From: Paenibacillus zeirhizosphaerae
Lineage (GTDB): Bacteria > Bacillota > Bacilli > Paenibacillales > Paenibacillaceae
NCBI RefSeq assembly: GCF_030705605.1
Contig: NZ_JAPCKK010000030.1
Coordinates: 1 to 64,000 of the forward strand
Direction: 5' to 3'
Length of the DNA: 64,000 nucleotides
Position numbers and translations under genes: made by a program. Of this stretch, positions 7,936 to 15,468 are shown piece after piece. The notes under the pieces were generated by a model. The model saw only the letters and a program-made list of their open reading frames with translations, made no database searches and was not told where the DNA came from. The first letter of the stretch is position 1. Each line of letters opens with the position of its first letter.

Positions 7936-8859
7936 ATGGACATTTATTTTTTGGGCACAAACGCTGGCGTTCCCACTCTGCAGCGAAATGTTACTTCAGT
8001 AGCGTTGCGGCTGCTGGAGGAACGCAGAACGATGTGGCTGTTTGACTGCGGAGAAGGAACACAGCAGCAGATTCTGCGGTCGCCGCTGAAGCTGAGCAAG
8101 CTTGAGAAAATATTCATTACACATCTTCACGGAGACCATTTGTTCGGTCTGCCCGGATTGCTGTCCAGCAGGGCGTACCAGGGTGGAACGTCTCCGTTGA
8201 CCGTATATGGTCCTGCCGGACTGAAGCAGTATATTGATATGTCCCTGGAGCTGAGCCAGTCGCGCATTAACTATAGGCTGGACGTCGTCGAGCATCATGG
8301 CGGACTGATTTTCGAAGACGAGCAGTTCAAGGTGGAGGCAGCTCTGTTGGAGCACCGGGTCGACAGCTATGGTTACCGTGTGACGGAGAAGGATAAGCCA
8401 GGTAAGCTGGACGCCGCCGTTATGGAGAAATACGGTATCCGTCCCGGCCCGTTGTATGGCAAGCTTAAGCGGGGGGAAGCGATTGAACTGGATGACGGCC
8501 GCGTGATACAGCCTCGGGAAGTGCTTGGTGTACCGAAGAAGGGGCGGATTGTGACCATTTTGGGGGATACCCGTCCTTGCCGGAATGCGCTGCTGTTGTC
8601 CGAGGGGGCTAACCTTATGATCCATGAAGCCACATTTCTGCATGATCTGGCGGAAACGGCATACGAATACCATCACAGTACCTCGCTGCAAGCAGCCGAG
8701 ACGGCCAAAGATGCGGGTGCGGGAGCACTAATCATGACCCATTTTAGCTCAAGGTACAAGGATATGGATCAGCTACAGGAGCTGCTGGACGAGGCAAAGT
8801 CAGTCTTTCCAAACAGCATGCTGGCAGAAGAACATGTACTGTTTCAGGTGCCCTGCTGA
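7936..8859 (+). CDS. rnz: Ribonuclease Z (tRNA 3'-end endonuclease)
   Basis: RNase Z cuts pre-tRNA after the discriminator base so that CCA can be added. The 307-residue metallo-beta-lactamase fold has the zinc motif HLHGDH at residues 63-68 (ITHLHGDHLFGLPGL) and the later ligands in GDTRPC and in ALIMTHFSSRY. The flexible-arm region (about 155-190, GIRPGPLYGKLKRGE) is typical of the short-form bacterial enzyme. It starts at ATG 7936 after GGAAGAAGG, downstream of the metH terminator, and appears to be a single transcription unit ending at the hairpin at 8896. Confidence 0.96.
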   Translation: MDIYFLGTNAGVPTLQRNVTSVALRLLEERRTMWLFDCGEGTQQQILRSPLKLSKLEKIFITHLHGDHLFGLPGLLSSRAYQGGTSPLTVYGPAGLKQYIDMSLELSQSRINYRLDVVEHHGGLIFEDEQFKVEAALLEHRVDSYGYRVTEKDKPGKLDAAVMEKYGIRPGPLYGKLKRGEAIELDDGRVIQPREVLGVPKKGRIVTILGDTRPCRNALLLSEGANLMIHEATFLHDLAETAYEYHHSTSLQAAETAKDAGAGALIMTHFSSRYKDMDQLQELLDEAKSVFPNSMLAEEHVLFQVPC

Positions 8860-8895
8860 ATCTGAGTTGTAATGATTTGCATGAATCTGTGAGAT

Positions 8896-8925
8896 AAAGG
8901 TGCTGGAGCTCCTTCCGGTGCCTTT
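8896..8925 (+). terminator. Probable terminator of rnz
   Basis: AAAGGTGCTGG pairs with CCGGTGCCTTT, using some G-T pairs. The T-run afterwards is weak. Confidence 0.6.
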
Positions 8926-9251
8926 ATTTCACGTATGGGACGGCTTATTATTTTCCGGGAAAGCGCAGAAACTGACAAGGGTACAGTGAAAAAACTTCCT
9001 TGAAAAAACAGCTCTCGATGCTTTTCGACGCAAGAATGCCCCAGAATAAGATCTACATAACTTTTTTGACATTTTCAACGATCACATCTTTTGAAAATTA
9101 GTTGGGGAATAATTGGACGTAAGGCACGTATTTCCTTAAGATAATAGATAAGGTTTACTGAGGCTGGATGGATACATGATAGCAGGCGAATTATTCATAC
9201 CCTAAATGTTTAATGACATGAATTTCTAGGGTTTAGGCAGGGGGAAGGTAC
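8926..9251. other. Gene-free region upstream of the repair run
   Basis: About 325 bases with no convincing gene. I see a TTGACA at 9066-9071 without a well-spaced -10, and an inverted repeat CCCTA...TAGGG around 9201-9233 shortly before the next ribosome binding site. Confidence 0.4.
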
Positions 9252-10049
9252 ATGACCGCACTACTTATTGATCTTGACGGAACGATGTATCATGGCACCC
9301 GGATGATCGAAGGAGCCGATCATTTTATCCGCACATGCCGTGAGAAGGGGATTCCCTTCTTATTTGTAACCAACAACTCTTCGCGTACACCGGAGGCCAT
9401 CGCTAACATGCTCCGTGGAATGGGGATCGAGGCAGCAGGGGAAGAAATATGCACCTCCGCTCAAGCGGCGGCGGCGTATGTATCCCGGCAGCGCTCGGGA
9501 GCCAAGGTATATTGTATTGGAGAAGACGGTCTGCAGCAGGCTCTCATCCATGCAGGCTTACAATTGGTTGAAGAGCAGCCTGATTACGTTGTACAGGGAA
9601 TTGACCGTAATTTTACATATGTCAAGCTGTCTGCCGCCATGAACTGGATCATGCAAGGAGCCTCCTTTATAATGACCAACCCGGATTTTCAGCTTCCTTC
9701 GCACGAAGGACTCACCCCGGGAGCGGGTACCATTGGGGCGGCTATAGAGGCTGCCTCTCAGACGAAGCCTGTTGTTATCGGCAAACCGTCCAGCATCCTG
9801 ATGGATTATGCGTTGCGACTATTGGGGGTCAGGGCGGAACAAGCCGTCGTTATAGGGGATAATATGTTAACGGATATTGCCGCCGGTGCAGCCGCTGGGT
9901 GCAGAACGGCTCTCGTGATGACTGGTGTGACAACTCATGCCAATATGGATATGCACATTCAGTTGGCGGGTATCCGCCCTGATTATGTTTGCGGTAGTTT
10001 AAGCGAGCTCTGGGGCAGCGGTTTGCGACTCGAAAATGAACATTTGTGA
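9252..10049 (+). CDS. HAD-IIA (NagD/YutF-like) phosphatase
   Basis: A cytosolic phosphatase of 265 residues in the NagD, AraL and YutF group. Motif I is LIDLDGTMYHGT (Asp7 and Asp9), motif II is FVTNNSSRTP, the motif III lysine is in VIGKPSS, and motif IV is VIGDNMLTDIAAGAAAG. The C2-type cap is inserted between motifs II and III. The substrate cannot be assigned; relatives hydrolyse nucleotides, sugar phosphates or damaged phosphometabolites. It has a strong ribosome binding site (AGGGGGAAGG). Its stop lies 38 bases before the glycosylase start, so it may lead that operon. Confidence 0.88.
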   Translation: MTALLIDLDGTMYHGTRMIEGADHFIRTCREKGIPFLFVTNNSSRTPEAIANMLRGMGIEAAGEEICTSAQAAAAYVSRQRSGAKVYCIGEDGLQQALIHAGLQLVEEQPDYVVQGIDRNFTYVKLSAAMNWIMQGASFIMTNPDFQLPSHEGLTPGAGTIGAAIEAASQTKPVVIGKPSSILMDYALRLLGVRAEQAVVIGDNMLTDIAAGAAAGCRTALVMTGVTTHANMDMHIQLAGIRPDYVCGSLSELWGSGLRLENEHL

Positions 10050-10087
10050 TAAGTAAAAATTTACAGCTTAGAAGGGATAGATACGAT

Positions 10088-10909
10088 ATGCCGGAACTTC
10101 CTGAGATGGAGAACTACCGGGCACTATTGTCCGGTCGGATTTTGGATAAACCGATTACCGGAGTAACGGTCAATCGCGAAAAATCAATCAACCTGGATGC
10201 GGATGTATTCCACTCGCAACTGCTTGGCAGCTCGATTGTGTATATTGAGCGGCGCGGAAAACATCTGATTTTTCATTTGAACACTGGCAAGCGGCTGTTG
10301 CTGCATCTCATGCTGGGAGGGATGTTATATGTGGCTGCTCCAGGCGAATCCATCAAGCGCTCGACCCAGGTTGAAATTGAATTCGGCGGAGAAACGCTGC
10401 TGTTCATCGGACTAAGATTGGGGTTCCTGCATCTGCTTAATGCCAAGGAGACGATTGAAGCTTTGGCTGGGCTCGGGCCTGAGCCGCTGGACCCGCGCAT
10501 GACACTGCAGGCATTTGCTTCTTTGCTGAAGGGCAGGCGCGGTTCGCTGAAAAGCACGCTGATCAATCAGCATGTCATTGCCGGCATCGGTAATTGTTAT
10601 GCGGACGAAATTGCTTTCGAAGCAGGGCTTGCACCGGCTTCAAAGATGCAAAATATTACCGCGTCTGCGGAGCAGGTCGAAAGGCTGTATGAGGCGGTTC
10701 GGTCTGTACTTCAGGAAGCCTATATGCATGGGGGCTATATGGAGATGCCGTTGATGCAGGGGGATTCCAAAACGGGCGGTTTTGATGAAAAATGCCAGGT
10801 CTATGACCGTGAAGGAGAGGCATGCTCGCGGTGCGGGGGAACCATTCGCAGGGAAGAGCAGGCCGGACGCAAGGTGTTTTACTGTCCGGATTGCCAGCAT
10901 GAAGTCTAG
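10088..10909 (+). CDS. Fpg/Nei-family DNA glycosylase, divergent
   Basis: Enzymes of this family excise oxidised bases and cut the abasic site by beta/delta elimination. The 273-residue product keeps the catalytic N-terminus after Met removal (Pro2-Glu3 in MPELPEMEN), the lysine in RRGKHLIF, the helix-two-turn-helix block (NQHVIAGIGNCYADEIAF) and a zinc finger with Cys246, Cys249, Cys266 and Cys269. Two Fpg strand-intercalation blocks look changed: LHLMLGG where Fpg has HLxMSG, and GLRLGFLH where Fpg has RRFG. Lesion preference may therefore differ from MutM. It starts at ATG 10088. An in-frame start at 10046 overlaps the previous stop and has no homology. It overlaps nfo by 11 bases. Confidence 0.88.
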   Translation: MPELPEMENYRALLSGRILDKPITGVTVNREKSINLDADVFHSQLLGSSIVYIERRGKHLIFHLNTGKRLLLHLMLGGMLYVAAPGESIKRSTQVEIEFGGETLLFIGLRLGFLHLLNAKETIEALAGLGPEPLDPRMTLQAFASLLKGRRGSLKSTLINQHVIAGIGNCYADEIAFEAGLAPASKMQNITASAEQVERLYEAVRSVLQEAYMHGGYMEMPLMQGDSKTGGFDEKCQVYDREGEACSRCGGTIRREEQAGRKVFYCPDCQHEV

Positions 10910-11747
10910 ATGTTATATCGGGGCGCATGTCAGCACACGTGGCGGCTTTTATAAAGCAGCTCAACGTGCCAGAGAGACCGGGGCACTGTCCTTTCAATAT
11001 TTTCCGAAAAATCCGCGCAGTCTGGCTCTGAAGACACTGGATCCCTCCGATGCGGAAGAGTGCAGAGCTTATTGTGAAATGCATCATTTAAAGTCGATTG
11101 CCCATTCGCCTTATCCTGTTAACCCTGCAGCGGGTGCTTCCAGGGGAGAGGAAGGATATGAGCTAATGGTCGCTTCACTGCTCAATGATCTGGCGATTGC
11201 GGAAGCCTGTGGTTCTGTGGGGATCGTTGTGCATTTTGGCCACCTGCGCAGCAACGATCCTCTGGAAGGGTATAAAAACATGATAAGCTGCCTGGATGCC
11301 GTCCTAAGCCGCTGGACAGGTAACGCCAAAATTCTGATTGAAAACCAGGCAGGCGATCATGGCCCGATGGGGACAACGCTGGAGGAAATGGTTCAGATTC
11401 GCAGCTTGAGCAGGCATGGGGAACGAATCGGTTTTTGCTTGGATACCTGCCATGCTTTTGCTGCGGGGCTTTGGAATGGCGGCACGGATGAAACCCTGCT
11501 GGAAAAAGGAGAAAAGCTTGGTTACTGGAGCGCCCTTTGCGCGGTTCATCTGAATGATTCGCGTTATCCGGCAGGGGAAAGAAAAGACCGCCACGCGAGA
11601 ATCGGCACCGGCTATATCGGTGAACAGGGATTCCGCTGGCTGCTGAAACAGCATCCTTTTCATCATATTCCGTTGGTCATGGAGACGGAGCCTGGTGAAG
11701 ACGGTACACATCGGGAAGACATTCGTAAAGTGCTAGAATGGTGTTAA
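10899..11747 (+). CDS. nfo: Endonuclease IV (AP endonuclease)
   Basis: The enzyme cuts the backbone 5' of abasic sites and clears blocked 3' ends left by the glycosylase encoded just upstream. The 282-residue TIM barrel has the family metal-binding blocks in order: IGAHVSTRGG, VVHFGHL, ILIENQAGD, FCLDTCHAFAAG, AVHLNDSRYPAGERKDRHARIGTGYIG and LVMETEPGEDG. The ATG at 10899 lies inside the glycosylase gene (MKSRCYIGAH). A longer frame from 10782 is mostly out-of-frame read-through of that gene. The 11-base overlap points to translational coupling. Confidence 0.96.
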   Translation: MKSRCYIGAHVSTRGGFYKAAQRARETGALSFQYFPKNPRSLALKTLDPSDAEECRAYCEMHHLKSIAHSPYPVNPAAGASRGEEGYELMVASLLNDLAIAEACGSVGIVVHFGHLRSNDPLEGYKNMISCLDAVLSRWTGNAKILIENQAGDHGPMGTTLEEMVQIRSLSRHGERIGFCLDTCHAFAAGLWNGGTDETLLEKGEKLGYWSALCAVHLNDSRYPAGERKDRHARIGTGYIGEQGFRWLLKQHPFHHIPLVMETEPGEDGTHREDIRKVLEWC

Positions 11748-11790
11748 AGGTTTACCAAATGAACTGTCGGGGCAGGAAGGGAGGTGCCGA

Positions 11791-12129
11791 ATGAACTTAT
11801 ACATGGATGATTACCGGCGCTGCCCGCCGGGTTTTACGCTCGCTCGTGATGCGGAGGAATGCCTGCTGCTGCTCCGCGAATACAAGGTGGAAATCCTTTC
11901 TCTGGATTATGATTTGGGGCCTGGAGAGCCGACGGGGCTGGAGGTGGCTGCCGGGATGGTCAGGGAAAGATTATTTCCGGAACAGATATACCTTCACTCG
12001 TCCAGCCTGTCCGGCAGAAGGCAAATGTACGAAATGCTGTATGACAACCTGCCTGAGGGTGTGCAACTGTGTAACCACCCGGTTCCTCCAGAGCTGCTTA
12101 GCTCGATTGAGGGGAGGGAGCGGCGGTGA
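11791..12129 (+). CDS. Cyclic-phosphate-processing receiver (cpRec) domain protein
   Basis: A 112-residue stand-alone domain resembling response-regulator receivers but with the cpRec motifs LYMDDYRRCPPG, ILSLDYDLGPGEPTGLEV and IYLHSSSLSGRRQMY. In the literature this family is inferred, largely from gene context, to act on cyclic or terminal phosphates in RNA repair and nucleotide signalling. Biochemistry is sparse. There is no output domain and no kinase beside it. It starts at ATG 11791 after GGAAGGGAGG and overlaps the next gene by four bases (GTGA). It follows endonuclease IV, which fits a nucleic-acid-end processing role. Confidence 0.78.
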   Translation: MNLYMDDYRRCPPGFTLARDAEECLLLLREYKVEILSLDYDLGPGEPTGLEVAAGMVRERLFPEQIYLHSSSLSGRRQMYEMLYDNLPEGVQLCNHPVPPELLSSIEGRERR

Positions 12130-12440
12130 GAGAGCGGAATCAGCAGGAACTGCGTCGGGATATTTGGGAAGGCTGCCGGTTCGCATTGTTTGTGTATATT
12201 CCGATGTGCGGTACCTGTGCTGTGGCAAAGAAAATGCTTGAGATTGTCGGGCATATGCTGCAGGAGGATATTATCGTGCAAAGCAATATTAACACGATAC
12301 CTGATCTTGTACAGGAGTATCGTATTTCCAGCGTGCCTGCACTGCTGCTCTTCAATGGCGAGCGCTCTGCACCGAAAATTATATACAGAATGGAATCCGT
12401 ACAGCATTTGCTGGAACAGATAAGAGGCGGCGTGACATAG
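12126..12440 (+). CDS. Thioredoxin-like protein
   Basis: A 104-residue thioredoxin-fold protein with no signal peptide. It has a redox motif in IPMCGTCAVAKK (CGTC rather than the CGPC of classical thioredoxin) and the cis-proline loop SVPALLLF. It would act in the cytosol as a disulfide reductase or dithiol donor. The partner is unknown. Translation starts at GTG 12126, overlapping the stop of the receiver gene, so the two proteins are probably made together. Confidence 0.82.
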   Translation: MRERNQQELRRDIWEGCRFALFVYIPMCGTCAVAKKMLEIVGHMLQEDIIVQSNINTIPDLVQEYRISSVPALLLFNGERSAPKIIYRMESVQHLLEQIRGGVT

Positions 12441-12600
12441 CAGTTGTATGCGTTACGGGACGGCAGAGTGGCTGCTGCGGGTCTGAAGGAAGAGGTTTTA
12501 ACAAAAGAAACAATTATGCATACGTATGAGATTCCGGTCGAGCTGCGATGGAATGATGAGCGCCCGTGGATCCGGGTATGCGCTGGAGGTTAAGGGTATT

Positions 12601-13671
12601 TTGAATGAGATAGATGAACATTTCCGGGGTAATGATGAACAGCCGACCGTAAATTCGCGCTTTATATGTACAGCCAATCACGGCTTTGCGCCGTATGCTC
12701 AGGAAGAGCTGCGGCGGCTGTTCGGTTCGGTGAAATCAACCGTGCTGGTTGCGGGGGAGGTGCTGCTCGTAACGCTGCCTGACGAAACCATATCGGCGGT
12801 GGATCAGATTAAAGCGCATGCGCCGATGTTTCTGCGTCATTTGTTCCCGGTCCAGTTTCAGGAGGAGGGAAGCAGCGTGGAAGCAGCGCTCAGCCGTCTG
12901 GCATCCTTCGTCATGAACCGGAGTGAGCTGCAAGGGCAGATTCTGTCCGTACAGGTTCGCAAAACGAATGACAGTCATTGGGAAGAAAGCGCGGGAGCAC
13001 TGAAGCAGGCCATCATGGACAAGCTGGCGGACGCGGCCTTCGATTTTGCCGTTCGCGGAGCTGACTTTGTCCTGTCCCTGTTTGTAGCCAAGGATTTCTG
13101 GTATGCCGGTATTTCTAGAGCTGACGATAACCTGTCCGACTGGAGCGGAGGGGCTGTGCGTTTCCAGAAGGAGGAGGGACAGGTGTCACGCGCCAAGTTT
13201 AAGCTGCTGGAGGCGGAAGCGGCCTTTGGCATCGATTTTACGGTGTTCCGGAAAGCACTTGATATCGGTGCGGCCCCAGGGGGCTGGACTTCGTTCCTGC
13301 TGGAACGGGGATTGCAGGTGACGGCGGTGGACCCGGCACGTATGGACTCGTCTGTGCTGCAATCCCCACGCCTGACGTTTCTCCGTAAAAATGCGGGAGA
13401 GGTCAAATTCCGTGACAGCGAGTTTGATGTGCTGGTCTGTGATATGAGCTGGAGTCCGAAGCAGATGGCGAAGCTGGTCACAGGTCTGTTATACAGCCTT
13501 GCCAGAGGAGGGAGCGCTATTGTAACCGTGAAGCTGATGCACAAAAAGCCGCTGGCGCTTATTCAGGATGTCATCTCCTCCTTTGAGCAGGCGGGAATGC
13601 AGGTGCAGCAGGCGAAGCAGTTGTTCCATAACCGGGACGAAATTACGCTTTACATGATTAAATATTCATAA
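12601..13671 (+). CDS. RlmM-like SAM-dependent rRNA 2'-O-methyltransferase
   Basis: The protein resembles E. coli RlmM (ribose methylation of 23S C2498). It has an N-terminal THUMP-like part (SRFICTANHGFAPYAQEELRR onward) and a C-terminal RrmJ-type Rossmann domain with AdoMet loop DIGAAPGGWTSFLLERG. The family tetrad K-D-K-E appears as Lys in SRAKFKL, Asp in VCDMSW, Lys in VTVKLMHKK and Glu in HNRDEITLYM. The start is uncertain. TTG at 12601 follows TGGAGG (12584-12589) and gives 356 residues; ATG at 12526 gives 381 but lacks a good ribosome binding site. The rRNA target is inferred. Confidence 0.85.
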   Translation: MNEIDEHFRGNDEQPTVNSRFICTANHGFAPYAQEELRRLFGSVKSTVLVAGEVLLVTLPDETISAVDQIKAHAPMFLRHLFPVQFQEEGSSVEAALSRLASFVMNRSELQGQILSVQVRKTNDSHWEESAGALKQAIMDKLADAAFDFAVRGADFVLSLFVAKDFWYAGISRADDNLSDWSGGAVRFQKEEGQVSRAKFKLLEAEAAFGIDFTVFRKALDIGAAPGGWTSFLLERGLQVTAVDPARMDSSVLQSPRLTFLRKNAGEVKFRDSEFDVLVCDMSWSPKQMAKLVTGLLYSLARGGSAIVTVKLMHKKPLALIQDVISSFEQAGMQVQQAKQLFHNRDEITLYMIKYS

Positions 13672-13681
13672 TATTAAAGGT

Positions 13682-13710
13682 TTGCGGAAGTGCCGCAGGT
13701 ACTCTATAAT
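13682..13710 (+). promoter_or_regulatory. Putative promoter of the kinase gene
   Basis: TTGCGG (13682-13687), a 17-base spacer and TATAAT (13705-13710) lie 130 bases before the kinase start. Confidence 0.5.
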
Positions 13711-13840
13711 GAATCCAAATTGCAGTTAACGAAAAGTATAGAGCAGATAAGCAGGGAAAGCATCCCGTAAAGAACTCCTTCAGTGGACAAGTCTTTATGG
13801 TGAGAGCTTTCTTTTTTTGCTTTTAAGGGGGAGCAGGACA

Positions 13841-15325
13841 GTGAAACAGAATCCGGAGCGTGAGCCCGGTTATGTATTGGGCGGGAGATACCGTATATGC
13901 CGGTTGATCGGCAGAGGGGGCATGAGCCGTGTCTATATGGCGGAGGATCTAAAGCTGACGGGGAAAATATGGGCCGTTAAGGAGACGGCCGCTGATAAAG
14001 AGCTTATGGGAGCGTGGAGGGCGGAAGCGGAAATGCTGAGCTCACTCAATCATCCGAGACTGCCGCGGATCGTTGATTTTTTTGATTACAGCAGCGAAGG
14101 CCATGTATATCTGGTGATGGATTATATCGGAGGCATGACGCTTGAGGCTTATTTACAGAGGAATGGCGAGTTCATGGATAGCGGGAAAATCATATCGTTT
14201 GCACTGGAGCTGCTGGATGTGCTCAGCTATTTGCATAACCATAAGCCGCCCGTCATCCATCGGGATCTGAAGCCATCCAATATTATGGTCACTCCGGAGC
14301 GGGAGCTGAGACTGGTCGATTTCGGAACGGCAAGGAATTACAGCAGCGGCAGCAGCCAGGATACCGTCAAGCTGGGGACGGTCGGATTTGCGGCTCCCGA
14401 GCAGTATGGGAGTGGTCAGTCCGATGCCAGATCCGATCTTTATGGGCTTGGCGCACTGATGCTGTATTTATGCACAGAGGGCAGATTCAGCGAATGGACA
14501 CCTGCCGCAGAAGAGGCGTTTCGTTCCGGGATGCCGCGTGATCTGGTACTGATTATTCGTCGGCTTCTTAAAGCCGACCCAAGGGAACGATTTCAGACCG
14601 CCAAGGAGGTTATGCAGGAATTAAGGCAAGTGTCTGCGCCATTGACTGCCGGGCCTGCACCAGCAACCGAAGCAAAATATACCGGCACTCGGGTGATTGC
14701 CCTGCTTGGGGCATCCTCTGGCTGCGGAGTCACGCATATGGCTATTGCCATCGGCCACTATCTTGCACGGCAGGGCGGCAAAGTAGCCGTTGCAGAACTG
14801 AATAGCAGCTCACAATCCTTTTCAAGGATACAGGTGCTGCTGGAGGGAGAGTCAACTGCGGGGGTAGACGGGTCAAAGCAATTTTATTTTGAAGGGGTGC
14901 GGTACTGCCGTCAAACATCAACGGAGGAGGTCATTACTCTGTTAAGCGGAGGCTTCGATTTTATAGTTCTTGACCTGGGCAGCGGTACGGACCCCGAGGG
15001 GCTGGATGAATTTCTGCGGGCTGATTATCCGGTGATTGTCGGTTCCGCTGCCGAGTGGAAAATGCCGGATCTGGTGATGTTTGCACGGGCTTTGTCTAGG
15101 TACCCGCAGCAGAGGTGGAGCTTCTGCCTTCCTTTGGCTACCAGTGATGCCGCCCGCCGACTTGGAAAGGAGCTGAGCACGTCCAATGTATACACCATCC
15201 CTCTTCATCTGGATCCTTTTGAACCCAATGAAGAAATGGACGATACTCTGTCTACCTTGTTTAAAGACGCTGTTCCAGGACCTAGGCGAAAACGGCTGTT
15301 GTTTGCTCCGCGCAGAAGACGGTGA
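13841..15325 (+). CDS. Hanks-type Ser/Thr kinase fused to a MinD/TadZ-like domain
   Basis: A soluble 494-residue protein. Residues 13-262 form a complete Hanks kinase: glycine loop GRGGMSRVY, Lys47 in AVKE, HRDLKPSN with Asp142, DFG at 160-162, and GTVGFAAPEQY. A linker then leads to a domain (about 280-480) resembling MinD/ParA/TadZ ATPases. Its P-loop region reads GASSGCGVTHMAIAIG, and the usual P-loop lysines are absent, so ATP hydrolysis there is doubtful. DFIVLDLGSG resembles the Walker B strand. No PASTA or membrane segment is present, unlike PrkC. GTG 13841 follows AAGGGGGAG, and an in-frame TTG at 13817 precedes that site. Its targets are unknown. Confidence 0.85.
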   Translation: MKQNPEREPGYVLGGRYRICRLIGRGGMSRVYMAEDLKLTGKIWAVKETAADKELMGAWRAEAEMLSSLNHPRLPRIVDFFDYSSEGHVYLVMDYIGGMTLEAYLQRNGEFMDSGKIISFALELLDVLSYLHNHKPPVIHRDLKPSNIMVTPERELRLVDFGTARNYSSGSSQDTVKLGTVGFAAPEQYGSGQSDARSDLYGLGALMLYLCTEGRFSEWTPAAEEAFRSGMPRDLVLIIRRLLKADPRERFQTAKEVMQELRQVSAPLTAGPAPATEAKYTGTRVIALLGASSGCGVTHMAIAIGHYLARQGGKVAVAELNSSSQSFSRIQVLLEGESTAGVDGSKQFYFEGVRYCRQTSTEEVITLLSGGFDFIVLDLGSGTDPEGLDEFLRADYPVIVGSAAEWKMPDLVMFARALSRYPQQRWSFCLPLATSDAARRLGKELSTSNVYTIPLHLDPFEPNEEMDDTLSTLFKDAVPGPRRKRLLFAPRRRR

Positions 15326-15468
15326 TGCTGCAAGGTGCAGAGGATGAAATCATTTTTGCTTTGCCGGTTCCAGAAGGGCTCCTTCTTATGCTACAATAAG
15401 GCTTTGAAAGCAAGCAAGCCGGAGTAAATACTGTAGTTTAATGAATAATAAGGAGCCAGCTAACAGTT

